NCBI GenBank assembly: GCA_017463225.1
Contig: JAFTPO010000038.1
Location: 1-51,008, forward strand
From: Lachnospiraceae bacterium
GTDB taxonomy: Bacteria > Bacillota > Clostridia > Lachnospirales > Lachnospiraceae
Direction of reading: 5' to 3'
DNA length: 51,008 nucleotides
Within the stretch, counting starts at the first letter, position 1. Every line of letters begins with the position of its first letter. Positions 9,640-18,854 of the stretch are shown here, one piece after another. Under the pieces are notes generated by a model, which was given only the letters and a program-made list of their open reading frames with translations, searched no databases and was not told where the DNA came from. A program made the translations under genes and the position numbers.

Positions 9640-10569
9640 ATGCAGGATAGATGGGTATCATATATTTTTAGATACCGGACTGATGATAATAGAAGATGTG
9701 AGAATTCAGGCTATGTAAAGCTAAGCAGGACAAGCAGGGGAACTCAGGATGAGGCTAAGCTTCGCATTGGTCTAAAGTGCTATAAGCCATATGTGTCACT
9801 GTGTAAAATATATATGGTGTATGATGGGAATAAGCTGGCTTTGTTGGATGAGCTAAAGATACCTCAGGAGGAAAAGGGTATAATAAATCTGGAGAAGAGA
9901 CTACCCTGGAGAGATTTTGTAAGAAATGGAACTACACCTAAGGATTATGATGGTGTGGTGTTTATTAATCAGGAGGGTGAGCTAATGGCAGCTTCCTGGC
10001 CTGAAAAAGATATAGATGTTTCTGCGATTAATACTAACTTTAAGGCGGAGTCTGATGCGAAGGTTGTAAGTCTTGAAGCTACTACGAAGGTGGAGGTTCC
10101 AATAGCTACTGCAGTGGCAGAAAGTTATGAGAGAGTAGAAAGCTTCAAGGAACCGGAGAGTCTTGAAAAGCCGGATGATAGCATTGGGGCAGTTGGGAGA
10201 TCGGAAGAATCAGATGAGATAGAGAATATATTAAAAACTCACATTAAACTGCCACAGCTGATGGATAGCCCTTTTACACGGTGTGTGAAAATCATACCGC
10301 AGGACATAGGAAGGCTGCCCATAAGTAATTGGAAGCTGGGACAAAATAGCTTCCTTACTCACGGCTATTACAAGTATAAGTATCTTATGCTGGGTATTAT
10401 CGAATTAGATTTACAGAAAAAATACATAATAGGAGTGCCGGGAGTATACTCAAACAAGGAGAGATATCTGGCAAATATGTTTGGCTTTAGCCAATTTATT
10501 CCCGCCCAAAGAAGTGCAAATAAAACAGGTAGCTTTGGTTATTGGGTTTGGGAGGTCTTAAGACAGTAG
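9640..10569 (+). CDS. Conserved Lachnospiraceae protein, probably DUF6128 type
   Basis: The 309-residue protein has a conserved N-terminal region (1-125) that looks beta-rich, an acidic low-complexity linker (about 135-200), and a C-terminal block (about 210-309) with 'NSFLTHGYYKYKYLMLGI', 'GVPGVYSNKERYLANMFGF' and 'GSFGYWVW'. That C-terminal signature resembles the DUF6128 family of Lachnospiraceae. Its function is unknown; I am not certain of the family name. There is no signal peptide or membrane segment. The 3' end overlaps the convergent acetyltransferase gene by 31 bases. Confidence 0.7.
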   Translation: MQDRWVSYIFRYRTDDNRRCENSGYVKLSRTSRGTQDEAKLRIGLKCYKPYVSLCKIYMVYDGNKLALLDELKIPQEEKGIINLEKRLPWRDFVRNGTTPKDYDGVVFINQEGELMAASWPEKDIDVSAINTNFKAESDAKVVSLEATTKVEVPIATAVAESYERVESFKEPESLEKPDDSIGAVGRSEESDEIENILKTHIKLPQLMDSPFTRCVKIIPQDIGRLPISNWKLGQNSFLTHGYYKYKYLMLGIIELDLQKKYIIGVPGVYSNKERYLANMFGFSQFIPAQRSANKTGSFGYWVWEVLRQ

Positions 10570-11096
10570 CGCACTATATCCACATCCTGTCCAAGGATGT
10601 TTGCACTTTTTGGCTCTAAGTGTAGGGGATTAAAGTTAAGCTTTGTAGCCAGTCTTATGGATGCATAGTTTTCCGGGTGTATACGTGCGTCAAAGCGGTG
10701 TATGTGGTAGTATTCCTCCACCAATGGAATCAGTGTGGAGAGAACCTCAGTGGCAACACCTTGATTTTGATATAGAGAGTCTACCTTGTAGCCTATTTCA
10801 GCATAGTGTTCAGGTGCATTTTTGTACATATTAAAGTTTACCGCACCTATAATTCTCTGTGAATTTGCAGGACTATAGATGTAGTATCTCAAAAAGGAAC
10901 CCAGCTCATAAGCCATATATTCACGTCTAAGCATAGCACTTTGATAGTCTATGGTATAGAAATTGGCAGGTCTGGTGGGTTCGAAGCTCTCAAAGGACAT
11001 ACGATTCCTAAGATACATATCAAGGACATTTTTTGCCTTGGTTTCATTTTCAACCTTGAGAATATAGTGTTGTGTAGTTAGGCTCAGTGGTCCCAT
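10539..11096 (-). CDS. GNAT family N-acetyltransferase (RimJ/RimL type)
   Basis: The 185-residue protein has the GNAT fold order: 'IIGAVNFNMYKNAPEHYAEIGYKVDSLYQNQGVATEVLSTLIPL', with the acetyl-CoA loop written here as 'QNQGVATE', followed by 'FDARIHPENYASIRLATKLNF'. This pattern is typical of RimJ/RimL-type acetyltransferases, which modify N-terminal amino groups or small metabolites. The substrate cannot be told. AAGGAGGAGCC precedes the ATG on the minus strand. It converges on the upstream gene with a short overlap. Confidence 0.88.
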   Translation of the reverse strand: MGPLSLTTQHYILKVENETKAKNVLDMYLRNRMSFESFEPTRPANFYTIDYQSAMLRREYMAYELGSFLRYYIYSPANSQRIIGAVNFNMYKNAPEHYAEIGYKVDSLYQNQGVATEVLSTLIPLVEEYYHIHRFDARIHPENYASIRLATKLNFNPLHLEPKSANILGQDVDIVRYCLKTSQTQ

Positions 11097-11195
11097 AAGG
11101 CTCCTCCTTAAAATATTCTACATATAGTATATAAAATTGGACATTTAATGTCACGAAAATTATGATTATAGACAAACAGAAAAGAGAAAACCATT

Positions 11196-11669
11196 ATGGA
11201 AAATAACAAGGAAGACAAGAAGTATATGAGACAGGCCATAACTCTGGCTAAGAAGGCAGCAGCCAGGGGTGATGTTCCTATAGGCTGTGTTATAGTATAT
11301 GAGGGTAAGGTTATTGCCAGAGGCTATAACAAGCGCAATGCTGATAAGATGGCCTTGGCTCATGCGGAGATACTTGCCATAAAGAAGGCCTCTAAGGTTA
11401 TAGGTGACTGGAGATTAGAGGATTGTACCATGTATGTAACTCTTGAGCCATGTCAAATGTGTGCGGGAGCTATAGTTCAGGCTAGAATTCCAAAGGTTGT
11501 TATAGGCTGTATGAATCCTAAAGCAGGCTGTGCAGGCTCTATAATAAATCTTCTGGATATGAAACAGTTTAATCATCAGGTGGAGACGGTCAGAGGTGTT
11601 ATGGAGGAGGAGTGTTCTGCCCTTATGAAGGAGTTTTTTGCCTGGCTAAGGGAAAGCAAGAAAAACTGA
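11196..11669 (+). CDS. tadA: tRNA adenosine(34) deaminase
   Basis: The 157-residue protein converts A34 to inosine in tRNA-Arg(ACG), which is essential for reading CGC and CGA codons. The zinc-dependent deaminase motif is complete: 'HAEILAI' (His ligand and catalytic Glu) and 'EPCQMCAGAI' (two Cys ligands). 'GDVPIGCVIV' at the N-terminus and length are as expected. It sits directly before the SRP RNA gene, a common Firmicutes arrangement. Confidence 0.95.
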   Translation: MENNKEDKKYMRQAITLAKKAAARGDVPIGCVIVYEGKVIARGYNKRNADKMALAHAEILAIKKASKVIGDWRLEDCTMYVTLEPCQMCAGAIVQARIPKVVIGCMNPKAGCAGSIINLLDMKQFNHQVETVRGVMEEECSALMKEFFAWLRESKKN

Positions 11670-11675
11670 AATAGC

Positions 11676-11704
11676 TTGACTTAACATAATATTTTTTATA
11701 TACT
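11676..11704 (+). promoter_or_regulatory. Promoter of the SRP RNA gene
   Basis: TTGACT (11676-11681) and TATACT (11699-11704) are separated by 17 bases and lie just before the SRP RNA. Transcription should start near 11711, leaving a short 5' leader. Confidence 0.75.
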
Positions 11705-11710
11705 AATCTG

Positions 11711-12012
11711 GTGGTAGTAGGATACTATGATTTGTCATAAAATTTCCGTGCAGCTGGGGAGTTAGCGGTGCCCTGTACTCGCAATCCGCTATAGCGAGAG
11801 TGATGGCCGGCCTCGGGTTTTTGCTTGTAGGGCTGCCCTTGGTAAGTGGCGTTGATGTTTGGGTCTCGCGCGACAGGAACCTATGAACCGTGTCAGGTCG
11901 GAGACGAAGCAGCACTAAGTAGGACCTTCTGGGTGCCGTGAGGTCGCCTGGGCTGAGTTAACTGCCTTGGTAACGCCTATGAGTTTTTCACAAAGCTGGT
12001 CGCACGGTTTTA
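11711..12012 (+). ncRNA. ffs: Signal recognition particle RNA, large (Alu-containing) type
   Basis: This is the RNA core of the signal recognition particle, which binds Ffh and targets nascent membrane proteins. The mature molecule probably runs from about 11743 to 12010: CCGTGCAGCT at the 5' end pairs with the closing AGCTGG..GCACGG. The Alu-domain block has GTGCCCTGTACTCGCAATCC, and the S-domain has TGTCAGGTC followed by GAAGCAGCACTAAG (Ffh-binding helix 8). The apical part of helix 8 reads TCG-GAGA-CGA instead of the usual TCC-GGAA-GGA, a paired change that keeps the stem and a GNRA loop. The precursor starts at the promoter just upstream. Confidence 0.95.
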
Positions 12013-12150
12013 AAATATATCTTAATTTTAAAGAACACAGAATTTCCATACAAATATGCAAAATGTCTATGGAATTTTACTCAAAAAAATGTTAAGATTA
12101 GGAATAATGCTAAAGATGCGTTATATTTCCGGATATAAGGGGCTATTTTT

Positions 12151-12747
12151 ATGAATTACGCAGAGGTAATAGAATACGTAAAAAAGATGACTGCGGATAA
12201 TGGCAGACCTCCAAATTATCCATTTAGAAGCAGATTTGATCATACACTTAGAGTTTACAGATGGGCTATAAAGCTTCAGTCAAAGCTTGGCGGAGATTTG
12301 GATATTATAGCACTTGCTGCTCTGTTGCATGACATAGGCTGGGATGAGAGTGGAGAGCGCTCACATGGTGAGGTAGGTGCCGAGCTTGCAGTTGAATATT
12401 TAGATAGCATAGGTGTTGACCCTGACATTATTAGAAGGGTTGGCGAGATTATTATGATTCATGAGGATAAGGACACTGATGCAGATTTATCCCTTGAGTG
12501 CAAGATAGTGATGGATGCAGATTTGCTTGATGAGGTTGGTGCAGTTGGTGTACTTTGGGACGCTATGGCAACTGCCTGTGAGGATGAGCCAACTTATAAG
12601 AAGGCATATTACAGAATAAAGAATTATTACAGAATTAACAGGCCTAAGATTAGAAGATGTAAGACAGATGCGGCTAGAGCAGAGTATGCTAAGCGTATGC
12701 AGATGATTGAGAGCTATATTTCTCAGTTGGAGAAAGAATTATTTTAG
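12151..12747 (+). CDS. HD domain phosphohydrolase
   Basis: The 198-residue protein belongs to the HD superfamily of metal-dependent phosphohydrolases. The motif is visible as 'FDHTLRVYRWAIKL' (first His), 'LAALLHDIGWDE' (HD doublet), 'GEIIMIHEDK' (a further His) and 'IVMDADLLDEVGA' (last Asp). This arrangement is that of small stand-alone HD proteins acting on nucleotides or phosphoesters; the substrate is not predictable. It lies between the SRP RNA and a terminator, so it is probably transcribed alone. A short inverted repeat with ATTTCCATA and TATGGAAT (about 12041-12077) upstream could be an operator. Confidence 0.88.
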   Translation: MNYAEVIEYVKKMTADNGRPPNYPFRSRFDHTLRVYRWAIKLQSKLGGDLDIIALAALLHDIGWDESGERSHGEVGAELAVEYLDSIGVDPDIIRRVGEIIMIHEDKDTDADLSLECKIVMDADLLDEVGAVGVLWDAMATACEDEPTYKKAYYRIKNYYRINRPKIRRCKTDAARAEYAKRMQMIESYISQLEKELF

Positions 12748-12752
12748 CAAAG

Positions 12753-12783
12753 AGCTGTTGCGGTGTTCCGTGACAGCTTTTTG
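12753..12783 (+). terminator. Rho-independent terminator after the HD gene
   Basis: AGCTGT-TG-CGG (12753-12763) pairs with CCG-TG-ACAGCT (12768-12778) and is followed by TTTTT. It ends the HD-domain transcript before the polysaccharide operon. Confidence 0.75.
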
Positions 12784-12815
12784 ATTATATTAAGGGAGTT
12801 ATGGAGGAACAGGTT

Positions 12816-13856
12816 ATGATAAAAGTTAGCGTAATAATGCCGGTATATAATTCTGAAAAGTACTTAAGAAAAGCTGTTGACAGTATTCTTAATCAGGACT
12901 TTGAGGGATATGAGCTTATATTGGTAGATGATGGAAGCCCTGATAATAGTGGTAAGATATGCGACGAGTATGCAGCAAATAATAAAAATGTTAAGGTTGT
13001 GCATAAAACAAACGGGGGGATTTGCTCTGCTCGAAACGCTGGACTGGATGTGGCGCAGGGTGAATATATAGGTTTTTGTGATAATGATGATGAATACTTG
13101 CCAGGTTTGCTTAAGGAAAACTATGAGCTTGCAAAGGCAAATGATATTGATTTATTAAGATATGCAAAGATAAAGAGAATGGAAAAAGATGATGGCAGAG
13201 TTTGGGAAACCATTACTAAGCTTGAGGAAATGATTATTGAAAAAAAGGATTTTTATAAGCATTATATAAATATTAGAAAAGAGGATACTATTTGGACTGG
13301 ACTCTACAGGAGAGAAATAATTGAAGATAATAAGATTAGATTTAATGAAAAGATAAAATATGGTGGAGAAGATGTTTACTTCAATATTAGCATGCTGAAG
13401 AATTGCCAAAGATTAGGCTTTAATAGTAGACCATATTATTCGTGGACTCAGAGAGATACTCATAGCACATCAAGATCCTTCAATGATGAATTCTTAGATG
13501 ATATGATAGATAATCTGCAGTTAGAATATGAGTTTATGAAGGAAACCTGCCAGGATAAGGTGTCTAACTATGTAAAAAATGTGTATTTAGTGAATTCATA
13601 CATTCACACATTGGTTGATTACATGTCTGTTAAAAGCTGCAAGCTTACCACTAAAGAAAAGGCTGAAAGATTAGAGAGATTTAGAAAGCATCCAATTTTT
13701 GATAAGGAGATTCCAAAGGCAACATATAAGAAAATTAAAAAGGTAAATTATAGAATGTATATTACCATGAGGCTATTTGACAAAAGACGTTATGGAGCGT
13801 TGGTTTTTATTTTGGATAATGGTACAAAGATTTTAGCTAGGACAAGGTTTAAGTAA
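12816..13856 (+). CDS. Family 2 glycosyltransferase
   Basis: The 346-residue protein is a GT-A fold transferase: 'KVSVIMPVYNSEKYLRKAVDSIL', 'LILVDDGSPDNSGKICDEY', 'KTNGGICSARNAGLDVAQG', and the metal-binding 'GFCDNDDEYLPG' in place of DXD. It transfers a sugar from a nucleotide donor on the cytosolic face of the membrane. I chose the ATG at 12816 because GGAGG (12803-12807) lies eight bases upstream; the ATG at 12801 would overlap that site. It opens the surface-polymer operon that runs to 20642. Acceptor and sugar are unknown. Confidence 0.9.
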   Translation: MIKVSVIMPVYNSEKYLRKAVDSILNQDFEGYELILVDDGSPDNSGKICDEYAANNKNVKVVHKTNGGICSARNAGLDVAQGEYIGFCDNDDEYLPGLLKENYELAKANDIDLLRYAKIKRMEKDDGRVWETITKLEEMIIEKKDFYKHYINIRKEDTIWTGLYRREIIEDNKIRFNEKIKYGGEDVYFNISMLKNCQRLGFNSRPYYSWTQRDTHSTSRSFNDEFLDDMIDNLQLEYEFMKETCQDKVSNYVKNVYLVNSYIHTLVDYMSVKSCKLTTKEKAERLERFRKHPIFDKEIPKATYKKIKKVNYRMYITMRLFDKRRYGALVFILDNGTKILARTRFK

Positions 13857-13878
13857 TATAGAAAATAGGAGACCACAT

Positions 13879-14940
13879 ATGAAATTATTTACTGTAGGAC
13901 CCGTTGATATGTATGAGGAAACCCTTAGGATAGGAGGGGAGCCGATACCATATTTTAGAACAAATGAATTCTCTGACATAATGTTTGATGTAGAGAGAAA
14001 ATTTTTAGATTTGCTGGATGCGCCAAAGGGATCAAAGCTGATAACTCTTACCGCTTCAGGAACCGGAGCTATGGAGGCGTCTGTTCTTAATTTGCTTTGT
14101 AATGATGATAAGGTTCTTGTTATAGATGGAGGAAGCTTTGGAAAAAGATTTAGCCAGATTTGTCAGCTTCACAATATCCCATATACACCATTAGTTCTGG
14201 AGTTTGGTGAAACTCTTACTGAGGATAAATTACGCAAGTATGATAATCAGGGTTACACGGCATTGCTTGTAAATATTCATGAAACCTCAATAGGACAGTT
14301 ATATGATTATAAGATGTTAGGCGAATTCTGTAAGAGAAATAATATGTTGTACATAGTGGATGCCATAAGCTCTTTCCTTGCAGATGAGCTATCTATGAAA
14401 GCAGCAGGGATTGATGCTGTAATTACAGCATCACAAAAGGCATTAGCTCTGCCACCGGGATTATCCTTTGTTGCATTATCTCCTAAAGCTTTAAATGAGA
14501 GAGTATCGAAGCTTCCTGTAAAATGTATGTATTTTGATTTTAAAGACTATCTAATAAATATGGAGAGAGGTCAGACTCCATTTACACCGGCAGTTGGTAT
14601 CGTTATGCAGCTGAAGCAGAGATTGGATGATATATATAGCAGAGGGATTGACAGTGAAATATCTCATCACAGGGAATTGGCGGAAGCATTTAGGGCAATG
14701 TGTGATAAGCATGGAATATCTGTGGTTGATTTTCCAAAGTCAAATGCACTTACTACAATACAGTTCCCGAAGTCAAATGCGTTGGAGATTTTTGCGGTGA
14801 TGAAGGATAAGTATGGAAAAATGCTTACTCCAAGTGGAGGCGAGATAGGCAAAAGAGTTCTTAGAGTAGGTCACCTGGGAAATAATACTTTAGAGGATTA
14901 TGAGAAATTGATTAAGGAATTAATGGAGGTAATGGCGTAG
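13879..14940 (+). CDS. Class V PLP-dependent aminotransferase (possibly aminoethylphosphonate-type)
   Basis: The 353-residue protein has the class V aminotransferase fold: 'LFTVGPVDMYEETL', 'LTASGTGAMEASVLNL', 'VNIHETSIGQLYDYK', 'YIVDAISSF' (Asp contacting the pyridine ring) and 'ITASQKALALPPGLSF', with the PLP lysine in SQK. The closest functional types are 2-aminoethylphosphonate-pyruvate transaminases and alanine-glyoxylate transaminases. Its stop overlaps the GTG start of a CTP-type nucleotidyltransferase, which suggests it makes an amine that is then CDP-activated. No phosphoenolpyruvate mutase is in the window, so the phosphonate reading is unproven. Confidence 0.85.
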   Translation: MKLFTVGPVDMYEETLRIGGEPIPYFRTNEFSDIMFDVERKFLDLLDAPKGSKLITLTASGTGAMEASVLNLLCNDDKVLVIDGGSFGKRFSQICQLHNIPYTPLVLEFGETLTEDKLRKYDNQGYTALLVNIHETSIGQLYDYKMLGEFCKRNNMLYIVDAISSFLADELSMKAAGIDAVITASQKALALPPGLSFVALSPKALNERVSKLPVKCMYFDFKDYLINMERGQTPFTPAVGIVMQLKQRLDDIYSRGIDSEISHHRELAEAFRAMCDKHGISVVDFPKSNALTTIQFPKSNALEIFAVMKDKYGKMLTPSGGEIGKRVLRVGHLGNNTLEDYEKLIKELMEVMA

Positions 14941-15647
14941 TGAAAGCATTTTTACTTGCGGCAGGTAGAGGTACGAGAATAAGTAAAAGTATAAAGAATG
15001 TTCCAAAGTGTACTCTTGATGTAGGGGGTAAGCCTTTGGTGAGAAGAACTGTGGAGATGTTGCTTGCCAACAATATAGAGGTGACTATAATCGTTGGATA
15101 TAAGCAGGAATTAGTAAGAAAGGCTTTAGAGGGTATGCCGGTTAATTTTGTGTACAATCCTTTCTTTGATATTACCAACAGTATAGGGTCTTTGTGGCTT
15201 GCAAACCAGTACTTTGAGAAAGAGGATACCATAGTTGCCAATGCTGATGTTTTCTGGTCACAGGAGATTCTTGATAAAATACTTGATAATAAAGCGGAGA
15301 ATCTTATGCTTGCAGATTATGACAGAGTTGAAGATGGAGATTATTTCTTCAATGTTGTGGATGGGAAAATAACACAATATGGTAAAGAATTAACCAGAGA
15401 AAACCGTAATTGTGAATATGTTGGAATTGCTTATTTGGATAAGGATTTTATACAGCAATTCACCAGCCGATTGGATGAGCTGGTAAGTGGTCAGCAGCAT
15501 GGTATCTGGTGGGAAAATGTGTTATATAGCTTTATAGGTGAAAGAGACATAAATGTTCTTGATATTAGTGGTATGTTTTGGTCGGAGATAGATTTTATCG
15601 AAGATTACCACAGAATAATAGAGTATGTAGGAAGAGAAAATGGGTAA
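14940..15647 (+). CDS. Nucleotidyltransferase of the LicC/PntC (CTP) type
   Basis: The 235-residue protein has the sugar-phosphate nucleotidyltransferase N-terminus 'MKAFLLAAGRGTRISKSIKNVPKCTLDVGGKPLV' and a metal-binding 'VANADVFW'. This small single-domain form is that of phosphocholine (LicC) or 2-aminoethylphosphonate (PntC) cytidylyltransferases, which make CDP-linked donors for LicD transferases. The substrate is inferred from the overlapping aminotransferase upstream and LicD downstream. It starts with GTG overlapping the preceding TAG. It overlaps the next gene by eight bases, so the three are tightly coupled. Confidence 0.8.
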   Translation: MKAFLLAAGRGTRISKSIKNVPKCTLDVGGKPLVRRTVEMLLANNIEVTIIVGYKQELVRKALEGMPVNFVYNPFFDITNSIGSLWLANQYFEKEDTIVANADVFWSQEILDKILDNKAENLMLADYDRVEDGDYFFNVVDGKITQYGKELTRENRNCEYVGIAYLDKDFIQQFTSRLDELVSGQQHGIWWENVLYSFIGERDINVLDISGMFWSEIDFIEDYHRIIEYVGRENG

Positions 15648-16512
15648 TAAGCTTTACGGATCATACGGAGAATATCAGCCGGAGATATTAGATAAATTAC
15701 ATAAGGCAGAAATAGAAATGTTAAAGGATTTTATGTCTGTATGCGAAAAACATAAAATCAACTATTTTGCCATAGCCGGTACTGCAATAGGGGTAGTTCG
15801 ACATAAGGGTTTCATACCATGGGATGATGATATAGATATTGCGATGCTGAGAGAGGACTACGAAAAATTTATTCAAGTAGCTAAGGAAGACCTTTCTGAC
15901 AAGTACGAATTTATGGGTCCTGACATGGAAAAGAAATATTATAATCTTCAGCCGGCAATGGTTAGAAAAGGGACTAAATTTGTAACAGAAACAGCCTGGG
16001 CTGCAGGTCAGGAGCCAGGATTATTTATTGACATTTTCATATATGAGAATATTCCGGATGATGAAAAGGAAGCAGAAAAAATAATCAAGAAAACATATAT
16101 ATATAAAATGCTATATATCATCAGGAATGTTAATTTCTTTAAATTAGTTAAGGGTGGCAGTTTAAACAAAAAGATTAAGAATATTGTATGTGGAATAATA
16201 AGATTATTCTTGCTGTTAATTCCAAATGGAAGCGATTGGTTTTATAAAAAGTATATAAGCTATGCAAAAAGCTATTACGGAAAAAGTGATAAATATACTG
16301 CATTATGTGATCCGGGAGCAAGGATTATGTGGGTAAGAAGAGATGAGATTTTTCCGTTGGTGGATTTGCCCTATGAGGACACAACTATGAAGATGATTAA
16401 CCAATATGATAAACAGCTTAAGCGTCATATGGGTGATTATATGAAGATTCCACCAGTAGAAAAGAGGCTTAATCATTGTCCAAAGGTGTTGGATTTTGGA
16501 AAAGAATTTTAG
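15640..16512 (+). CDS. LicD family phosphotransferase (first copy)
   Basis: The 290-residue protein has the LicD signature 'NYFAIAGTAIGVVRHKGFIPWDDDIDIAMLREDYEKF', whose Asp cluster binds metal. LicD proteins transfer a phosphorylated group (for example phosphocholine) from a CDP donor to a glycan. It begins inside the end of the nucleotidyltransferase gene, so the donor made by that enzyme is the likely substrate. The region at about residues 178-205 is hydrophobic and may touch the membrane. It is about 30% larger in the C-terminal part than the shortest family members, which is common. Confidence 0.9.
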   Translation: MGNKLYGSYGEYQPEILDKLHKAEIEMLKDFMSVCEKHKINYFAIAGTAIGVVRHKGFIPWDDDIDIAMLREDYEKFIQVAKEDLSDKYEFMGPDMEKKYYNLQPAMVRKGTKFVTETAWAAGQEPGLFIDIFIYENIPDDEKEAEKIIKKTYIYKMLYIIRNVNFFKLVKGGSLNKKIKNIVCGIIRLFLLLIPNGSDWFYKKYISYAKSYYGKSDKYTALCDPGARIMWVRRDEIFPLVDLPYEDTTMKMINQYDKQLKRHMGDYMKIPPVEKRLNHCPKVLDFGKEF

Positions 16513-16526
16513 TTTTGGAGCAGATG

Positions 16527-17972
16527 ATGGAGAAAAAATCCTTAGGTGTAAATTTTATATTTAGTGTATTAAAGACACTGATGGGTGTTGTGTTTCCACT
16601 GATAACATTTCCATATGCGTTAAGAGTGTTAGGTCCGGATTATATAGGGAAGATAGATTACGCATATGCCAATGTTACATATTTTTCTTTGATAGGAGCC
16701 TTTGGTATTAGTGGTTACGCTGTTAGGGAGGGCTCCAGATTAAGAGATGACAAGGAAAAGATTAGTCAGTTTGCCAGTGAGATGTTGGCTATAAACCTTG
16801 TTACGGTGACAGTTGCGTATGTACTTTGCTTTTTGGCAATGTGTATACCAAAGTTCGCGCCATATAGAGGACTTATGCTGATATTTTCATCTACGATAGC
16901 TTTAACTGCAGTAGGACTTGAATGGCTTTATAATATTTTTGAGGAGTATAAGTACATTACAATAAGATCCTTTGTTTTTCAGGTGATTTCTCTTGTGACA
17001 TTATTTTGTTTTGTTAAGGATGAAAATGATTATGTAATATATGCGATTACGTTGATTTTATCCAGTGTAGGATCTAATATTATGAATCTGATTCGTTCTA
17101 GAAAGTATATTAAGCTGAGATTGTCCCTTAATAACTTCAAGAAGCATATTAAGCCTATGTTTGCCATATTTTCTATGACGGTTGCATCCACCATAATTCT
17201 TTCAATGGATAAGACTATGCTTGGATATATTACTGAAAATGATACAGAAGTGGGTTTGTATGCCGCAACAACTAAAATAGTTGTAGTATTTACTTCTGTT
17301 ATAGCGGTTATAAGAACTGTAATGATGCCTCGTGTTTCGTATTTTATGGAGACAGATAAAAGTCAGGCAGATAAATTGAATTATTTCTCTGTAAAGTTAG
17401 TTGCTATGTTAAGTATTCCTATAGCTGTGGGAATGGTTTGCTTAAGTGATGAGGTGTTGGTAATTTTTGCCGGGAAGGAGTTTATCGATGCCCATGTTCC
17501 TCTTAGAATTTTGATGGTAAATCTGGTTATAGCAGTGCTTAACGGCATTGTAATAAATCAGGTATTTATATCTAATAGAAAAGATAAATGGGCTTCTATT
17601 GCGGTTATCATTGGTGCAATAGTAAATCTGGTATTTAACTTACTTATGATTCCCGTTCTGGGTAAAGCGGGAGCAGCAATAAGTACATTAATGTCTGAAA
17701 CATCAATATTTTTATTTGCCTGTATAGTAGGCAGGGGAATATTTAAGGTGGAATTGATATTAAAGCAGGTTATTCAAAGTTTGCTTGCTTCAGTGCCTAT
17801 GATTGGAGTATATTATTTGTTCAAAAATATGATTAGCAGTGATATAATCATGGTCTTAGCTACAGTGTTAGTGGGAGCAATAGTTTATTTTGCTATGCTA
17901 ATTATAATAAAAGGTGATATACTTAAAGAACTGATAGCCTATGCGAAGAAAGGTAACGAAAAAAGGGTATAA
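16527..17972 (+). CDS. Oligosaccharide flippase (Wzx/MATE-like)
   Basis: The 481-residue protein has 12-14 predicted membrane segments and starts 'MEKKSLGVNFIFSVLKTLMGVVFPLITFPYALRVLGPDYIGKIDYA', the typical start of polysaccharide flippases of the MVF/MATE group. It moves lipid-linked repeat units across the membrane. The start at 16527 has TTGGAG six bases upstream; the ATG at 16524 is the only close alternative. No Wzy-type polymerase is recognisable in this operon, so the unit may be used as a short glycan or polymerised elsewhere. Confidence 0.9.
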   Translation: MEKKSLGVNFIFSVLKTLMGVVFPLITFPYALRVLGPDYIGKIDYAYANVTYFSLIGAFGISGYAVREGSRLRDDKEKISQFASEMLAINLVTVTVAYVLCFLAMCIPKFAPYRGLMLIFSSTIALTAVGLEWLYNIFEEYKYITIRSFVFQVISLVTLFCFVKDENDYVIYAITLILSSVGSNIMNLIRSRKYIKLRLSLNNFKKHIKPMFAIFSMTVASTIILSMDKTMLGYITENDTEVGLYAATTKIVVVFTSVIAVIRTVMMPRVSYFMETDKSQADKLNYFSVKLVAMLSIPIAVGMVCLSDEVLVIFAGKEFIDAHVPLRILMVNLVIAVLNGIVINQVFISNRKDKWASIAVIIGAIVNLVFNLLMIPVLGKAGAAISTLMSETSIFLFACIVGRGIFKVELILKQVIQSLLASVPMIGVYYLFKNMISSDIIMVLATVLVGAIVYFAMLIIIKGDILKELIAYAKKGNEKRV

Positions 17973-17979
17973 CAATACG

Positions 17980-18837
17980 ATGAGAGAATATGATGATATT
18001 ACGTTAAAAAAAGTACAGCAGGCAGAATTAGGGATACTCAAAGATTTTATGGCTATATGTGACAGACATGGCTTGGATTATTTTGGTATAGCAGGAACAG
18101 GAATAGGAGCCCTTAGACATGGTGGGTTCATACCGTGGGACGACGACATTGATGTAGCTATTCCAAGAGAAGATTACGAGAAGTTTTTAGAGTATGCAAA
18201 AACAGAATTAGATGACAAATATATAATAATGAATTGTGAGTATGATAAGAATTATCCTCTAATGACTACAAGAATTATGATAAAGAACTCTGAGTTTAGA
18301 GAGGAAGCTCTAAAAGATATTAAGTGTCATCTTGGTATTTTCTTAGACGTATATCCTTTTGATAAAATAAGTGATGATCCAAAGGAATTTAAGAAGCAAG
18401 CTAGGGATGCCTGGTTTTGGAGTAAGATGCTTATATTGAGAAGTATACCGTTTCCGGTTTTAGGTTTTAAGGGAATTAAAGCAAAACTGGTTCACGCGGC
18501 ATGTGCTATAGTACACGGATTGATGGTGTTATTTAGAATATCGAAGAAATGGCTGTATAGAAAATGCTATGAGGCAAGTACCAGATACAACCATTATGAA
18601 AAGACAGAGAGATTAGATTTTTTGTGTGACACAACACCATATATGAATATTTATAAGGTGGCAGATATCTATCCTTTGGAGAAAAAACAGTTTGAGGATA
18701 TAATGTTGAATTTTCCTAGAAATATGCATGAAAACCTTACAGGTATGTACGGTGATTACATGCAGCTTCCACCGAAGGAAAAGAGAAAGAATCATTTTCC
18801 TTATAGCTTAGTATTTGAGGATGAATTCGGAAAGTAA
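17980..18837 (+). CDS. LicD family phosphotransferase (second copy)
   Basis: The 285-residue protein is a second LicD: 'DYFGIAGTGIGALRHGGFIPWDDDIDVAIPREDYEKF'. It resembles the first copy along its length but is clearly diverged. It is followed by an IspD/TarI-like cytidylyltransferase, which suggests that it uses a CDP-polyol such as CDP-ribitol. LicD-fold proteins with that activity exist (fukutin and FKRP in animals, fed by ISPD). The ATG at 17980 is preferred; AAAAAGGG lies about a dozen bases upstream, and an earlier ATG (17941) lies in the flippase gene without a ribosome binding site. Confidence 0.88.
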   Translation: MREYDDITLKKVQQAELGILKDFMAICDRHGLDYFGIAGTGIGALRHGGFIPWDDDIDVAIPREDYEKFLEYAKTELDDKYIIMNCEYDKNYPLMTTRIMIKNSEFREEALKDIKCHLGIFLDVYPFDKISDDPKEFKKQARDAWFWSKMLILRSIPFPVLGFKGIKAKLVHAACAIVHGLMVLFRISKKWLYRKCYEASTRYNHYEKTERLDFLCDTTPYMNIYKVADIYPLEKKQFEDIMLNFPRNMHENLTGMYGDYMQLPPKEKRKNHFPYSLVFEDEFGK

Positions 18838-18854
18838 TGCAAGGAGGTAACCAT

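Noticed and set aside
15640-18837. Recent tandem duplication of licD
   Set aside because: The two proteins share the motif but differ along most of their length and are separated by the flippase gene, so they are old paralogues with probably different donors.
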